Assembly: GCA_963850995.1 (NCBI GenBank)
Contig: CAWKNQ010000004.1
Location: forward strand, 186,001-250,000
Source of the DNA: Gaiellasilicea sp963850995
Lineage (GTDB): Bacteria > Actinomycetota > Thermoleophilia > Gaiellales > Gaiellaceae
DNA: 64,000 nt
Direction: 5' to 3'
Of this stretch, positions 1 through 7,499 are shown piece after piece. Made by a program: the position numbers and the translations under genes. How positions within the stretch are numbered: position 1 is the stretch's first letter; every line of letters starts with the position of its first letter. The notes below the pieces were generated by a model. That model saw nothing but the letters and a program-made list of their open reading frames with translations. It was not told where the DNA came from and made no database searches.

Positions 1-502
1 TGGCCAGCGCCCGCTCGAACGCCTCGAGCGCCTGCTCGTGCTCGCCGGCGTCGAAGTACTCCCAGCCCAGGTTGTTCAGCAGCGGGCCGGCCCAGTACGC
101 GGCCGCCTCCGAGCGCTCCGCGAGCTCGAGCCCACGCGTCGTCCAGGTGACGAATCCCTCGCGGTCGGGAGCTGCAAGGGCGCACATGTGCGCCGCGTCG
201 CCCGCGAGCCAGTCCTCCCCGGCCGCGACCGCCGCGGCGTAGGCCGCCTCGAAGAGCGGCAACGCGGCCTCCTCGTTCCCGCTCGAGCGGCGCAGCCGGC
301 CGCGTTCCAGATCGACGCGGATGCGCACGCGTGGGCTCTCCTCCGTCACCTCGTCGAGGAGCCGGTCGCCCTCGTCGAAGCGGCCGCGCAGGCCCGCTAC
401 CCGCGCCAGCTGCGTCAGCGCCTCCGCCCGCAGCGTGCGCAAGCGCGTCTCCGTTCCTTCGAGGTCGTCGAAGTCCCACAGCGGTCGGAGCAGGTCGCTC
501 AT
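1..502 (-). CDS. TPR-repeat protein, 3' end beyond window
   Basis: Reading leftward from an ATG at 502-500, an open frame runs without a stop to the window edge (167 codons), so the C-terminus is missing. The product begins MSDLLRPLWDFDDLEG and is a series of Ala/Leu/Glu-rich helical pairs; the last part (NNLGWEYFDAGEHEQALEAF, about residues 143-162) is a textbook tetratricopeptide unit. TPR arrays are protein-protein interaction scaffolds, so no enzymatic role can be given. The start overlaps the stop of the M15 peptidase gene upstream by 4 bases (ATGA), which indicates translational coupling. Confidence 0.7.
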   Translation of the reverse strand, partial: MSDLLRPLWDFDDLEGTETRLRTLRAEALTQLARVAGLRGRFDEGDRLLDEVTEESPRVRIRVDLERGRLRRSSGNEEAALPLFEAAYAAAVAAGEDWLAGDAAHMCALAAPDREGFVTWTTRGLELAERSEAAAYWAGPLLNNLGWEYFDAGEHEQALEAFERALA

Positions 503-1125
503 CGGCCTGTCGTCGAGAAGTGCTGGTAGTCGCCGAACGATGCTCCCCACTTCCACCCGACGGACGCGAACGCACGGACGAGAACACCGCCCTCGACCGC
601 CATCCCCTTGCGGACGCGCGTACGGTCGCGGAACGCCCGGCCCGCCGGCGGTGACACGCGCGCGCCCTGGACATACGGGTTCTCGACCGGGTTGACGTCG
701 ATCGCCTCGCCGTAGGCGTGCAGCGACCAGCGGCTCGTACCCCCGACGAAGCGGCAGTTGAACCCTGAGGTGTTGTCGGCGGCCATCGAGGCGTCGTCGC
801 TGCCGCCGAACGCCGACACGGGCCGGAGCCGACGGATCGGGAAACCAGCGTCCCATAGCGTCCTGAAGACGGAGACGACGTCGGCGGCGCGGCGCCGAGC
901 GACGACGATCGCCCCCTCCTGCGGCCTGCCGCGGAAGTCCCAGTAGGAGACGCGAATCGTTCGCAGCCCGGCGGGCGGGACCGGGCAGCCAGTGCGATAC
1001 GAGTGGCGCAGGTCGGCCCAACGAACAGGCTCGATCGTCGCGGCGAACCGCGACGCGGCCGCCGGCTGCTGACAGCAAGCCAATCCGGCCGCGGCGGCCA
1101 CGGCAATCACGAGCGCGAGCCGCAT
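499..1125 (-). CDS. Secreted M15-family D-Ala-D-Ala carboxypeptidase-like peptidase
   Basis: 208 aa. The ATG at 1125 is chosen over in-frame upstream codons because it starts a clean signal peptide (MRLALVIAVAAAAGLACCQQ, cleavage near residues 24-26). The C-terminal half carries the VanY/M15 zinc signature SLHAYGEAIDVNP (H and D ligands) and the later DYQHF histidine, so this is probably a zinc D,D- or L,D-carboxypeptidase trimming peptidoglycan stems outside the membrane. It is divergent from an L,D-transpeptidase whose GTG lies only 22 bases away, a pairing that fits a cell-wall role. The N-terminal ~60 residues match nothing I recognise. The exact bond cleaved is uncertain. Confidence 0.75.
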   Translation of the reverse strand: MRLALVIAVAAAAGLACCQQPAAASRFAATIEPVRWADLRHSYRTGCPVPPAGLRTIRVSYWDFRGRPQEGAIVVARRRAADVVSVFRTLWDAGFPIRRLRPVSAFGGSDDASMAADNTSGFNCRFVGGTSRWSLHAYGEAIDVNPVENPYVQGARVSPPAGRAFRDRTRVRKGMAVEGGVLVRAFASVGWKWGASFGDYQHFSTTGR

Positions 1126-1147
1126 CGATCCAGCGTACCCTGGGTCG

Positions 1148-1807
1148 GTGCTCGCCCTGCCCGTCGTCCTCGCCGCCGTCGCAGCCGCCTGCCCCGCCAA
1201 TCTCGCCAACGGGATCGACACGCCCGAGAGCGCGAAGCAGCTCGTGACCGTCGAGGCCGCCACGACGCGGACGACGCATGCGACGCTGCGAACGTGGCGT
1301 CGCGACGACGGCTGCTGGGCTCCGGTCGCCGGCCCCTACCCCGCGCGCGTCGGGAAGAACGGCGTCTCGGCGAGTCGCCGCGAAGGTGACGGCACGACGC
1401 CCGCAGGCACGTTCAGGATCGGGCGAACGATGTACGGCAACGAGCCGGATCCGGGCGTTCGCTTCGCGTACCGGCGCCTGCGCTGCGGCGACTGGTGGGA
1501 CGAGGACCCGTCCTCGCCGACCTACAACTCGTTCCAGCACGTGCGCTGCGGGACGTCGCCGCCCTTCGCGATCGTGAGCGAGGGAATGTGGCAGAACCCG
1601 CGCGCGTATCCGCATCTCGCGGTGATCGACTACAACATGCGCCCCGTCGTCCCGGGCCGCGGCTCCGGCATCTTCCTGCACGCGCAGACGGGCGGCCCCA
1701 CGATCGGCTGCGTCAGCCTGCGCAAGGACGAGCTGCGCGCGGTGTTGCGCTGGCTCCGACCGAGCGCGGCGCCGGTGATCGCGATCGGAACTAGAGGCTT
1801 GATGTGA
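1148..1807 (+). CDS. L,D-transpeptidase (YkuD fold), secreted
   Basis: 219 aa from a GTG start. The N-terminus (MLALPVVLAAVAAACPANL) is a short hydrophobic leader, possibly a signal peptide. The YkuD catalytic signature is near the C-terminus: HAQTGGPTIGCVSL, with His, the Gly-Cys nucleophile region and Ser in the usual order. Upstream, GDGTTPAGTFRIG matches the conserved TP-x-G segment of the family. The expected reaction is 3-3 cross-linking of peptidoglycan or anchoring of a protein, outside the membrane. Only 22 bases separate its start from that of the divergent M15 peptidase, so the promoters must lie partly inside the opposite gene. Its last codons and stop are inside the left arm of an inverted repeat (1793-1806). 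Confidence 0.82.
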   Translation: MLALPVVLAAVAAACPANLANGIDTPESAKQLVTVEAATTRTTHATLRTWRRDDGCWAPVAGPYPARVGKNGVSASRREGDGTTPAGTFRIGRTMYGNEPDPGVRFAYRRLRCGDWWDEDPSSPTYNSFQHVRCGTSPPFAIVSEGMWQNPRAYPHLAVIDYNMRPVVPGRGSGIFLHAQTGGPTIGCVSLRKDELRAVLRWLRPSAAPVIAIGTRGLM

Positions 1808-1935
1808 AACCTGAGCGGGCTGTGGTGCCGCCTCAGACGCGGCGCCAGACCGTCCGCGCCCCCAGCACCCACCGCACGCGACCACCCCCTCCTTGTCTGA
1901 GCCCCCCACGCGCGCCAATTCCACATCAAGCCTCT
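1793..1935. repeat. Inverted repeat pair, 14-bp arms
   Basis: AGAGGCTTGATGTG (1793-1806) returns as its exact reverse complement CACATCAAGCCTCT (1922-1935). The 115 bases between hold no gene I can support. A close relative of the right arm, CACATCGAGCCTCT, occurs at 13992-14005, also in an intergenic space and followed by similar flanks. Confidence 0.7.
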
Positions 1936-1956
1936 CGCCGGCAGCTGCACTGACCG

Positions 1957-2457
1957 GTGAGCAGCGCCTCGCGGGCACGCGCTGCACTCGGGAGCGCACT
2001 CTTCTTCGTCGTCGCTCCCTGCGTCGTTGCCGGTCTCGTCCCGTGGCTGCTCACGGGCTGGGAGGCAGGAGACCCGTGGCCGCCGCTTCAGATCCTCGGC
2101 GCGATCCTGATCGCCGCAGGCGTGCTCGTGCTGGTGGATGCATTCGTCCGCTTCGTCGTCGAAGGCATCGGGACGCCTGCCCCGGTGGCGCCGACGCGGC
2201 AGCTCGTGGTCGGGGGCCTCTACCGCCATGTCCGCAACCCGATGTACCTCGCCGTCGGTGCGACGATCGTCGGTCAGGCGCTCCTGCTCGGCCGCCCGGT
2301 GCTGGTGCTCTATGCGGCCGCGTTCGGCGCCGTCGTCTTCGCCTTCGTCCGCGGCTACGAAGAGCCGACGCTGTCGCGGCAATTCGGCGCACAGTACGAC
2401 CGGTACCGCCGCGCCGTGCCGGGCTGGTGGCCGCGACTTCGGCCTTGGCGCGGGTAG
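1957..2457 (+). CDS. Isoprenylcysteine carboxyl methyltransferase-family membrane protein
   Basis: 166 aa from GTG 1957. Hydrophobic segments lie near residues 10-32, 44-64 and 102-130. The signature GLYRHVRNPMYLAV (about 90-103) followed by EEPTLSRQFGAQYDRYRRAV is characteristic of the ICMT/PEMT-like methyltransferase family (SAM-binding loop plus the E-x-x-L-x-x-x-F-G-x-x-Y motif). It probably methylates a lipid or a small membrane substrate; the substrate cannot be told from sequence. It stands between two unrelated genes, with 47 bases before the ATP-grasp gene. Confidence 0.8.
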   Translation: MSSASRARAALGSALFFVVAPCVVAGLVPWLLTGWEAGDPWPPLQILGAILIAAGVLVLVDAFVRFVVEGIGTPAPVAPTRQLVVGGLYRHVRNPMYLAVGATIVGQALLLGRPVLVLYAAAFGAVVFAFVRGYEEPTLSRQFGAQYDRYRRAVPGWWPRLRPWRG

Positions 2458-2504
2458 TCCTCGGCCCGCCGACACGCCGGTCCGCCGCGCGCTACGGTCC
2501 GCGC

Positions 2505-4016
2505 ATGCCGAACGAGGAGTTCGCTGAGCTCCAGAAGCGGTTGCGCGCGTTGTGGCCGTCGGTCTCGCTGCGCTCGATCGGTGACGTCGAGCGCACGGTC
2601 GTCGTCGTCCACTCGATCAGCATGGACGTCCCGGACCAGCTGATCCCGGTCTTCCCGGCCTACGAGGAGCGCTTCCTCTGCCTCGTCCTCAGCCTTCTCC
2701 GCTCGCCGCGGTCGCGGGTCGTCTACGTCACCTCGCAGCCGATCCTGCCCCGTCTCGTCGACTACTACTTCGGGCTCGTCCCCGAGCTCGACACGCCCCG
2801 CGCGCGCAGCCGCTTCTCGGTCGTCTCGCTCGTGGACGGCCGCAACGAGCCTCTGACGCGCAAGCTGCTCGCCCGGCCGGGCGCGATCGAGCGGATCCGC
2901 GGCCTGATCGGGCAGCCCGAGCTCGCGATCCTGCTGCCCTTCGCCACCTCCCCCGACGAGGTCGAGCTTGCCGTGCGACTGGGCATCCCGCTCTACGGCG
3001 CCGATCCCGCGCTCGAGTGGCTCGGCACGAAGAGCGGCAGCCGTCGGGTCTTCGACGAGGAGGGTGTGGCGCACGCGCGCGGCTTCGACGTGGGCGGGGA
3101 GCGCGACGTACTCAGGGCGCTCCGCGAGCTGCGGTCGTCAAACCCCGCGCTCGCAACCGCCGTCCTCAAGCTCGACCGGGGCGTCAGCGGGCTCGGCAAC
3201 GCGCTCGTCGACGTCGACGCCGCCCTCTCGTCAGGCTCGCTGGGCGACGCGCTCGAGCTCGAGGACACGGAGCTCGAGGCCGGCGACTACCTGCCTGCGC
3301 TCGCCGACCAGGGCGGGATCGTGGAGGAGCGGATCGAGGGCGAAGACTTCCGCAGCCCGAGCGCCCAGCTCCGGATCAGCCCTTCAGGACAGGTCGAGAT
3401 CCTCTCGACGCACGACCAGATCCTCGGCGGGCCGCACGCGCAGACCTACTTCGGCTGCCGCTTCCCGGCCGATCCCGAGTACGCCGCGCTGATCGCGGCC
3501 GACGCCCTCATCGTGGGGCGGCGGCTCGCGCGCGAGGGCGTGATCGGGCGTGCGGGCGTCGACTTCGTCGCCGTCCGCGGCGAGGGCGGCTGGGAGTCGT
3601 ACGCGCTCGAGATCAACCTCCGCTGCGGGGGAACGACGCACCCGTTCATGGCGCTCTCGACGCTCACGGACGGGAGCTACGACCCGCTCGCGGGAGAGTT
3701 CCGGAGCCGGCTCGGCGACCTGAAGCACTACGTCGCCACGGATCACCTCGACTCGCCTTCGTACGCGTCGTTGACGCCGGACGACCTGCTCGACCTCGTC
3801 GCCGAGCGGCACCTCGGGTGGGACGCGGAACGCGAGACCGGGATCGCACTGCACATGGTCAGCGCGCTCGCCGTCGCGGGCCGGATCGGGCTGACCGCGA
3901 TCGGCGACACGCCGCCCGAGGCGAGGGCGCTCTACCACGAGCTGAAGCAGGCCCTCGACAGCGTGGCCCAGCGCGCGGCGGAAACGAGGGCCGCCGCGCC
4001 CGCGTCGGCCAAGTAA
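2505..4016 (+). CDS. ATP-grasp ligase of the PGM1-related peptide ligase family
   Basis: 503 aa. The ATG at 2505 begins where family-like sequence begins. An N-terminal pre-ATP-grasp domain (about 1-170; VVVHSISMDVPDQLIPVFPAYEER) precedes an ATP-grasp core with nucleotide-binding AVLKLDRGVSGLGNALVDVD (about 227-246), VEERIEGEDFRSPSAQ and the metal-binding EINLRCGGTTHPF. A C-terminal region of about 110 aa follows, as in PGM1-type amino acid ligases. The chemistry should be ATP-dependent amide bond formation through an acyl-phosphate. No precursor peptide or amidinotransferase gene lies alongside, so the product is unknown. The stop lies inside a 25-bp palindrome shared with the convergent gene. 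Confidence 0.75.
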   Translation: MPNEEFAELQKRLRALWPSVSLRSIGDVERTVVVVHSISMDVPDQLIPVFPAYEERFLCLVLSLLRSPRSRVVYVTSQPILPRLVDYYFGLVPELDTPRARSRFSVVSLVDGRNEPLTRKLLARPGAIERIRGLIGQPELAILLPFATSPDEVELAVRLGIPLYGADPALEWLGTKSGSRRVFDEEGVAHARGFDVGGERDVLRALRELRSSNPALATAVLKLDRGVSGLGNALVDVDAALSSGSLGDALELEDTELEAGDYLPALADQGGIVEERIEGEDFRSPSAQLRISPSGQVEILSTHDQILGGPHAQTYFGCRFPADPEYAALIAADALIVGRRLAREGVIGRAGVDFVAVRGEGGWESYALEINLRCGGTTHPFMALSTLTDGSYDPLAGEFRSRLGDLKHYVATDHLDSPSYASLTPDDLLDLVAERHLGWDAERETGIALHMVSALAVAGRIGLTAIGDTPPEARALYHELKQALDSVAQRAAETRAAAPASAK

Positions 4017-4032
4017 CAGACTGTTACTTGGC
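4008..4032. terminator. Palindrome spanning both stop codons of convergent genes
   Basis: GCCAAGTAACAG (4008-4019) and CTGTTACTTGGC (4021-4032) are perfect 12-bp arms around a single A. The TAA stops of the plus-strand ligase (4014-4016) and the minus-strand hydrolase (4026-4024) both lie in it, so both proteins end in Ala-Lys. With no T tract, it may act as a bidirectional RNA end hairpin or a protein-binding site. Confidence 0.6.
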
Positions 4033-5121
4033 GAGGCCGGCGGCGCGGAGAACGTCACGCGCGAGCAGCTGCGCCTCGCGCAGGGTCACGCCCGGCCGGT
4101 AGAGCTCGACCACGACGACCGTCGCGCGGCCGTCCCGGTAGACGATCGCCGCCGTGGTGCGCGTATCGCTGATCCAGCCGTTCTTCTCCGCCAGCGTCGA
4201 GCCGGCGAGCCACGGCCGCAGCAAGCCGACGTTGTCTCCGACGGGCTGAGACGAGGCAAGCACCCGGAGGGCGAGCGCCGCCTGCCCGCGGGTGAGCCCA
4301 AGGAGGCCGAGGGCGCGCGCATCGCCGTGTGCGGCCGCGTGCAGCCGGTAGAGAGCGCGACCGAGATCCTCGGCCGTCGTCACGCGCGTGTGCGGGCCAG
4401 GCGGCCGCGCGGTCGTCGCCCGGTACGGCCCTGGATAGGTGCTCGACGTCATGCCGAGACGGCGCAGGCCGTCGGCGACCGTGCCGTGGCCGAGCCGGGT
4501 CAGGATGCGGTTCGCGGCGAGATTCGACGACCAGAAGCCGAGCTGCCGGATCTCCCACCACCAGCGGCTGCGCTCCGGTTGCGGCGACGCGCGCAGCGCG
4601 GCGACGAGAGCGCCGAGCTTGACGGTCGAGGCCGCAGCGAAGCGGGTGTCGGCGTCGTGACTTGCATAGCGACCGGTGGCCAGGTCGTGAAACCAGATCC
4701 CGGCGGCGGCGTCGACACGGGCTGCAGCCGCGGCGAGCCGGCGGCCCAGCCCCGCATCCGGCCGGCGCGGGCCAAAGCCTGCCTCCGCCGCCGGAAGCGG
4801 CGCGAGCGGCCCCGTGCTGCGGAAGCCGGGGTCGCGATCGAGCTCCTCGGCCCACGTGACGCGGCGCCTGCCCTGCGCGAGCAGGTCGGCCCGGAGCTCG
4901 TGCAGCTCCGGCCGCACCGAGCCGGCGGCGAGAACCGCGTCGACGAGATCGCGGCCCGCGTCGTAGCCCGCCTGCGCACCGTCCGGCGTCGCCGGGTAGG
5001 CCGTCTGCGCGCGGGCGAGATAGCGCTCCTTCGCCGCGAGCAGCTCGCGCTCCCCGGCGAGCACGGCGTCCGGGGAGAGCAGCGCAAGAAGCACGCCGAT
5101 CGCGAACGCGCGCAGGACCAC
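4024..5121 (-). CDS. Serine hydrolase of the class A beta-lactamase / DD-peptidase fold
   Basis: 365 aa from GTG. An apparent signal peptide (1-22) is followed by a helical region of about 110 aa and then a beta-lactamase2-type domain. The active-site motifs are present in order: S165-T-V-K168 (SxxK), S198-S-N200 (SxN) and K313-N-G315 in place of the usual KTG. A clear class A omega-loop glutamate is not visible. It is therefore safer to read it as a penicillin-binding/DD-peptidase-like enzyme than as a proven beta-lactamase. It lies 5 bases behind the marR gene on the same strand, so it probably belongs to the same transcript as the regulator of the divergent exporter. Confidence 0.72.
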   Translation of the reverse strand: MVLRAFAIGVLLALLSPDAVLAGERELLAAKERYLARAQTAYPATPDGAQAGYDAGRDLVDAVLAAGSVRPELHELRADLLAQGRRRVTWAEELDRDPGFRSTGPLAPLPAAEAGFGPRRPDAGLGRRLAAAAARVDAAAGIWFHDLATGRYASHDADTRFAAASTVKLGALVAALRASPQPERSRWWWEIRQLGFWSSNLAANRILTRLGHGTVADGLRRLGMTSSTYPGPYRATTARPPGPHTRVTTAEDLGRALYRLHAAAHGDARALGLLGLTRGQAALALRVLASSQPVGDNVGLLRPWLAGSTLAEKNGWISDTRTTAAIVYRDGRATVVVVELYRPGVTLREAQLLARDVLRAAGLAK

Positions 5122-5126
5122 GAGCC

Positions 5127-5618
5127 CTAGCCCGGCGAGCGCGCGGCGAGCGCGCGACGGACGCGTTCGAGCACCTCGGTCGCCTGCCGCAGGTCACGCT
5201 CCCCGAGCTCCGCTCCGAGCGAATCGGCCCAGACACGCTCGGAGGCCTGGATCTTCCGGAGCGCACGGGATCCGGCGGGGGTGAGCCGCAAGAGCTTTGC
5301 CCGCTGGTGGCGGGGGTTGTCCTCGAACGCGATCAGGCCGTCGCGAGCGAGCGCGTCCGCCGTCCGTTGCACGCTCTGCCGCGCCAGTCCGAACACCCGC
5401 GCGACCTCCGCCACCGTCGCCGGCCCGTGCTCGACCACGCCGAGCACCTGCCAACGCGACTCCGTCTGGCCGAACGGCTTCGCCATCTTGTTTCCGGCCG
5501 CAACCAGAAGGCCGTACAGCCGCATGACCTGGACGACGAGATCGGTGAACGCGTCCCCGGCGGGAGTGCGCTCCGGCTCAGCGTCCGCCAATTTGACAGC
5601 ATGCTGTCGTTCTGCCAA
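5127..5618 (-). CDS. MarR-family winged-helix regulator
   Basis: 163 aa if the TTG at 5618 is used. The DNA-binding wing region is ATVAEVARVFGLARQSVQRT (about 67-86), then DGLIAFEDNPRHQRAKLLRLT, the classic MarR beta-wing with its basic RxxR-like tip. The first TTG lies between two operator-like palindromes, and the second TTG (5591) just past them is an equally good start, giving LADAEPER as N-terminus. The gene is divergent from an ATP-dependent exporter and upstream of the serine hydrolase, so it likely represses both directions and itself and releases on binding an exported compound. Confidence 0.85.
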   Translation of the reverse strand: MAERQHAVKLADAEPERTPAGDAFTDLVVQVMRLYGLLVAAGNKMAKPFGQTESRWQVLGVVEHGPATVAEVARVFGLARQSVQRTADALARDGLIAFEDNPRHQRAKLLRLTPAGSRALRKIQASERVWADSLGAELGERDLRQATEVLERVRRALAARSPG

Positions 5619-5636
5619 GATGACAGCATTCTGTCA
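5593..5636. promoter_or_regulatory. Two MarR-type operators in divergent promoter
   Basis: GACAGCATGCTGTC (5595-5608) is a perfect 14-bp palindrome. TGACAGCATTCTGTCA (5621-5636) has the same half-site TGACAG/CTGTCA around CATT. Their centres are 27 bp apart. A TTGACA hexamer at 5593-5598, with a weak -10 (CAAGAT, 5616-5621) 17 bases on, would place the exporter promoter exactly across both sites, the usual geometry for repression. Confidence 0.7.
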
Positions 5637-5662
5637 TATATGAAGTCGGAAGGCGAGAGCGG

Positions 5663-6694
5663 ATGTGGGAAGCGGAAGCAGACTGGCCGCCTGTGCGTAG
5701 GCTGAGAGCCGTGGCGGCGATCGAGGCAGAAGGGCTGGTCAAGGTCTATCGCTCGCGCAAGAGCGAGGTGCGCGCGCTCGACGGCGTCGACCTCGAGGTG
5801 CAGGAAGGAACGGTGCTCGGCCTCCTCGGGCCGAACGGCGCCGGCAAGACGACGACCGTCCGGATCCTCACCACGCTGCTCAAGCCGGACGCGGGCAGCG
5901 CGCGCGTCGCCGGGCTCGACGTCGTCCGCGACGCGCAGGCCGTACGACGCCAAATCGGCCTCTCCGGCCAGTACGCGGCGATCGACGAGAACTTGACCGG
6001 CCGGGAGAACCTGTGGATGTTCGGACGGCTCTACCAGCTCGCGAGCGGCGAGGCCCGTCGGCGCGCCGACGAGCTGCTCGACCGCTTCGCGCTCGCGGAC
6101 GCGGCCGATCGCGTCGCGAAGACGTATTCCGGCGGGATGCGCCGCCGCCTCGACCTCGCGAGCGCGCTGATCGGCCAGCCGAAGCTGCTCTTCCTCGACG
6201 AGCCGACCACGGGCCTCGACCCGCGCAGCCGCCTCGGCATGTGGGACGTGATCCGCACCCAGGTGCGCGAGGGCGCAACGCTGCTACTGACGACGCAGTA
6301 CCTCGAGGAGGCGGACGAGCTCGCGGACGAGATCGCAGTCGTCGACCACGGCCGGATCATCGCGCGCGGCACTGCAGACGAGCTGAAGTCGCAGGTGGGA
6401 GGCGAGCGGATCGAGGTCGTCGTCCACGACCGCGACGCGCTCGAGCGCGCTGCAACGCTCCTCGCGCCCGACGGCACCGGCTCGGTCGACCGGCACACCC
6501 GCCGCCTCACGATCGCCGCGAGCGGCGGCGCCGCGCAGCTCGTCGACGTCGTCCGCCGGCTCGGCGACGAGCAGATCAAGATCGACGACGTCGGCCTGCG
6601 CCGGCCGACGCTCGACGACGTCTTCCTCACGCTCACGGGGCACGTCGCCGAGGAGCTGCCCACCGAAGACGACGAGGAGGACGTGGCCGCATGA
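5663..6694 (+). CDS. ABC exporter ATP-binding subunit, DrrA type
   Basis: 343 aa. ATG 5663 is preceded by GGAAGG at a 9-base spacing; a GTG at 5711 (giving VAAIEAEG) is an alternative and nearer the usual family start. The Walker A is GPNGAGKTTT, the signature YSGGMRRRLDLA, the Walker B LLFLDEPTTGLDP and the H-loop TTQYLEEAD. A C-terminal accessory domain (about 230-330) is typical of the daunorubicin-resistance DrrA group. It powers efflux of a lipophilic compound with the membrane subunit encoded next. Its stop overlaps that gene by 4 bases. Control by the divergent MarR protein is likely. Confidence 0.88.
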   Translation: MWEAEADWPPVRRLRAVAAIEAEGLVKVYRSRKSEVRALDGVDLEVQEGTVLGLLGPNGAGKTTTVRILTTLLKPDAGSARVAGLDVVRDAQAVRRQIGLSGQYAAIDENLTGRENLWMFGRLYQLASGEARRRADELLDRFALADAADRVAKTYSGGMRRRLDLASALIGQPKLLFLDEPTTGLDPRSRLGMWDVIRTQVREGATLLLTTQYLEEADELADEIAVVDHGRIIARGTADELKSQVGGERIEVVVHDRDALERAATLLAPDGTGSVDRHTRRLTIAASGGAAQLVDVVRRLGDEQIKIDDVGLRRPTLDDVFLTLTGHVAEELPTEDDEEDVAA

Positions 6695-7485
6695 CCGCGC
6701 TCTCGGTGGCCGTCAACGACGGCCTGGTCATGACCTGGCGCAACCTGAAGCGCGTGCCGCGGATCCCCGAGCTCGCGATCTTCGCGATCCTGCAGTCGAT
6801 CATGTTCGTGGTGCTGTTCGCGTACGTCTTCGGCGGCGCGATCCCCCTTCCGGGCGGCGGCTCCTACCGCGAGTATCTGATGCCCGGCATCTTCATCCAG
6901 ACGCTCGCCTTCGCCTCGATCACGACGGCGATCGCGGTCACGGACGACATGGCGAAAGGGCTGATCGACCGCTTCCGCTCGCTGCCGATGGCCCGCTCGG
7001 CCGTCCTCAGCGGGCGCACGACCTCCGACGTCGTCTACAACGCCGGCATCCTCGTCGTGCTGATGCTGTCCGGCCTCGTCGTCGGTTGGCGCGTGCACGG
7101 AACCGTGGCCGAGTTCTTCCTGGCCGTTCTGCTCATGCTCTTCTTCACCTACGCGATGGCGTGGATCGGCGTCCTGATCGGGCTGAGCGTGCCGTCGGTC
7201 GAGGTCGGGCAGCAGCTCGGCTTCCTGATCGTCTTCCCGCTCACGTTCGTCTCGAACGCGTTCGTCCCCGTCGAGACACTCCCCGACTGGCTGCAGCCCT
7301 TCGCGGAGTGGAACCCGATCAGCGCCCTGACCGCAGCGACCCGCGAGCTCTTCGGCAACCCGAACCCCTTCACCTCGGGCTTCCCGGGCGAGCACCCGAT
7401 CTTTCTCTCGATTGCGTGGACGGTCGGGCTGCTCGTCGTCTTCGCGCCGCTCGCGGTGCGGAAGTACCGCTCGATCGACCGCTGA
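6691..7485 (+). CDS. ABC-2 type membrane subunit, DrrB type
   Basis: 264 aa. ATGA overlap with the ATPase gene fixes the start (MTALSVAVNDGLVMTWRN). About six membrane segments are visible: near residues 27-47, 62-80, 108-130, 140-165, 172-192 and 235-255. The ABC-2 pattern NPISALTAATRELFGNP occurs before the last helix, and FVSNAFVPVETLPDWLQ in the loop before it is typical of DrrB/NodJ-like exporters. Together with the preceding ATPase it should form an efflux pump in the cytoplasmic membrane; the substrate is unknown. Confidence 0.88.
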   Translation: MTALSVAVNDGLVMTWRNLKRVPRIPELAIFAILQSIMFVVLFAYVFGGAIPLPGGGSYREYLMPGIFIQTLAFASITTAIAVTDDMAKGLIDRFRSLPMARSAVLSGRTTSDVVYNAGILVVLMLSGLVVGWRVHGTVAEFFLAVLLMLFFTYAMAWIGVLIGLSVPSVEVGQQLGFLIVFPLTFVSNAFVPVETLPDWLQPFAEWNPISALTAATRELFGNPNPFTSGFPGEHPIFLSIAWTVGLLVVFAPLAVRKYRSIDR

Positions 7486-7499
7486 CGCAGAATGGGTCC

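Noticed and set aside
38..529. 163-codon plus-strand frame at the left edge
   Set aside because: It is antisense to the TPR gene, which has proper helical repeat composition and a start coupled to the M15 gene.
4024..5121. True class A beta-lactamase and hence resistance gene
   Set aside because: The KTG box is KNG and the omega-loop Glu is not evident, so only the fold can be claimed.
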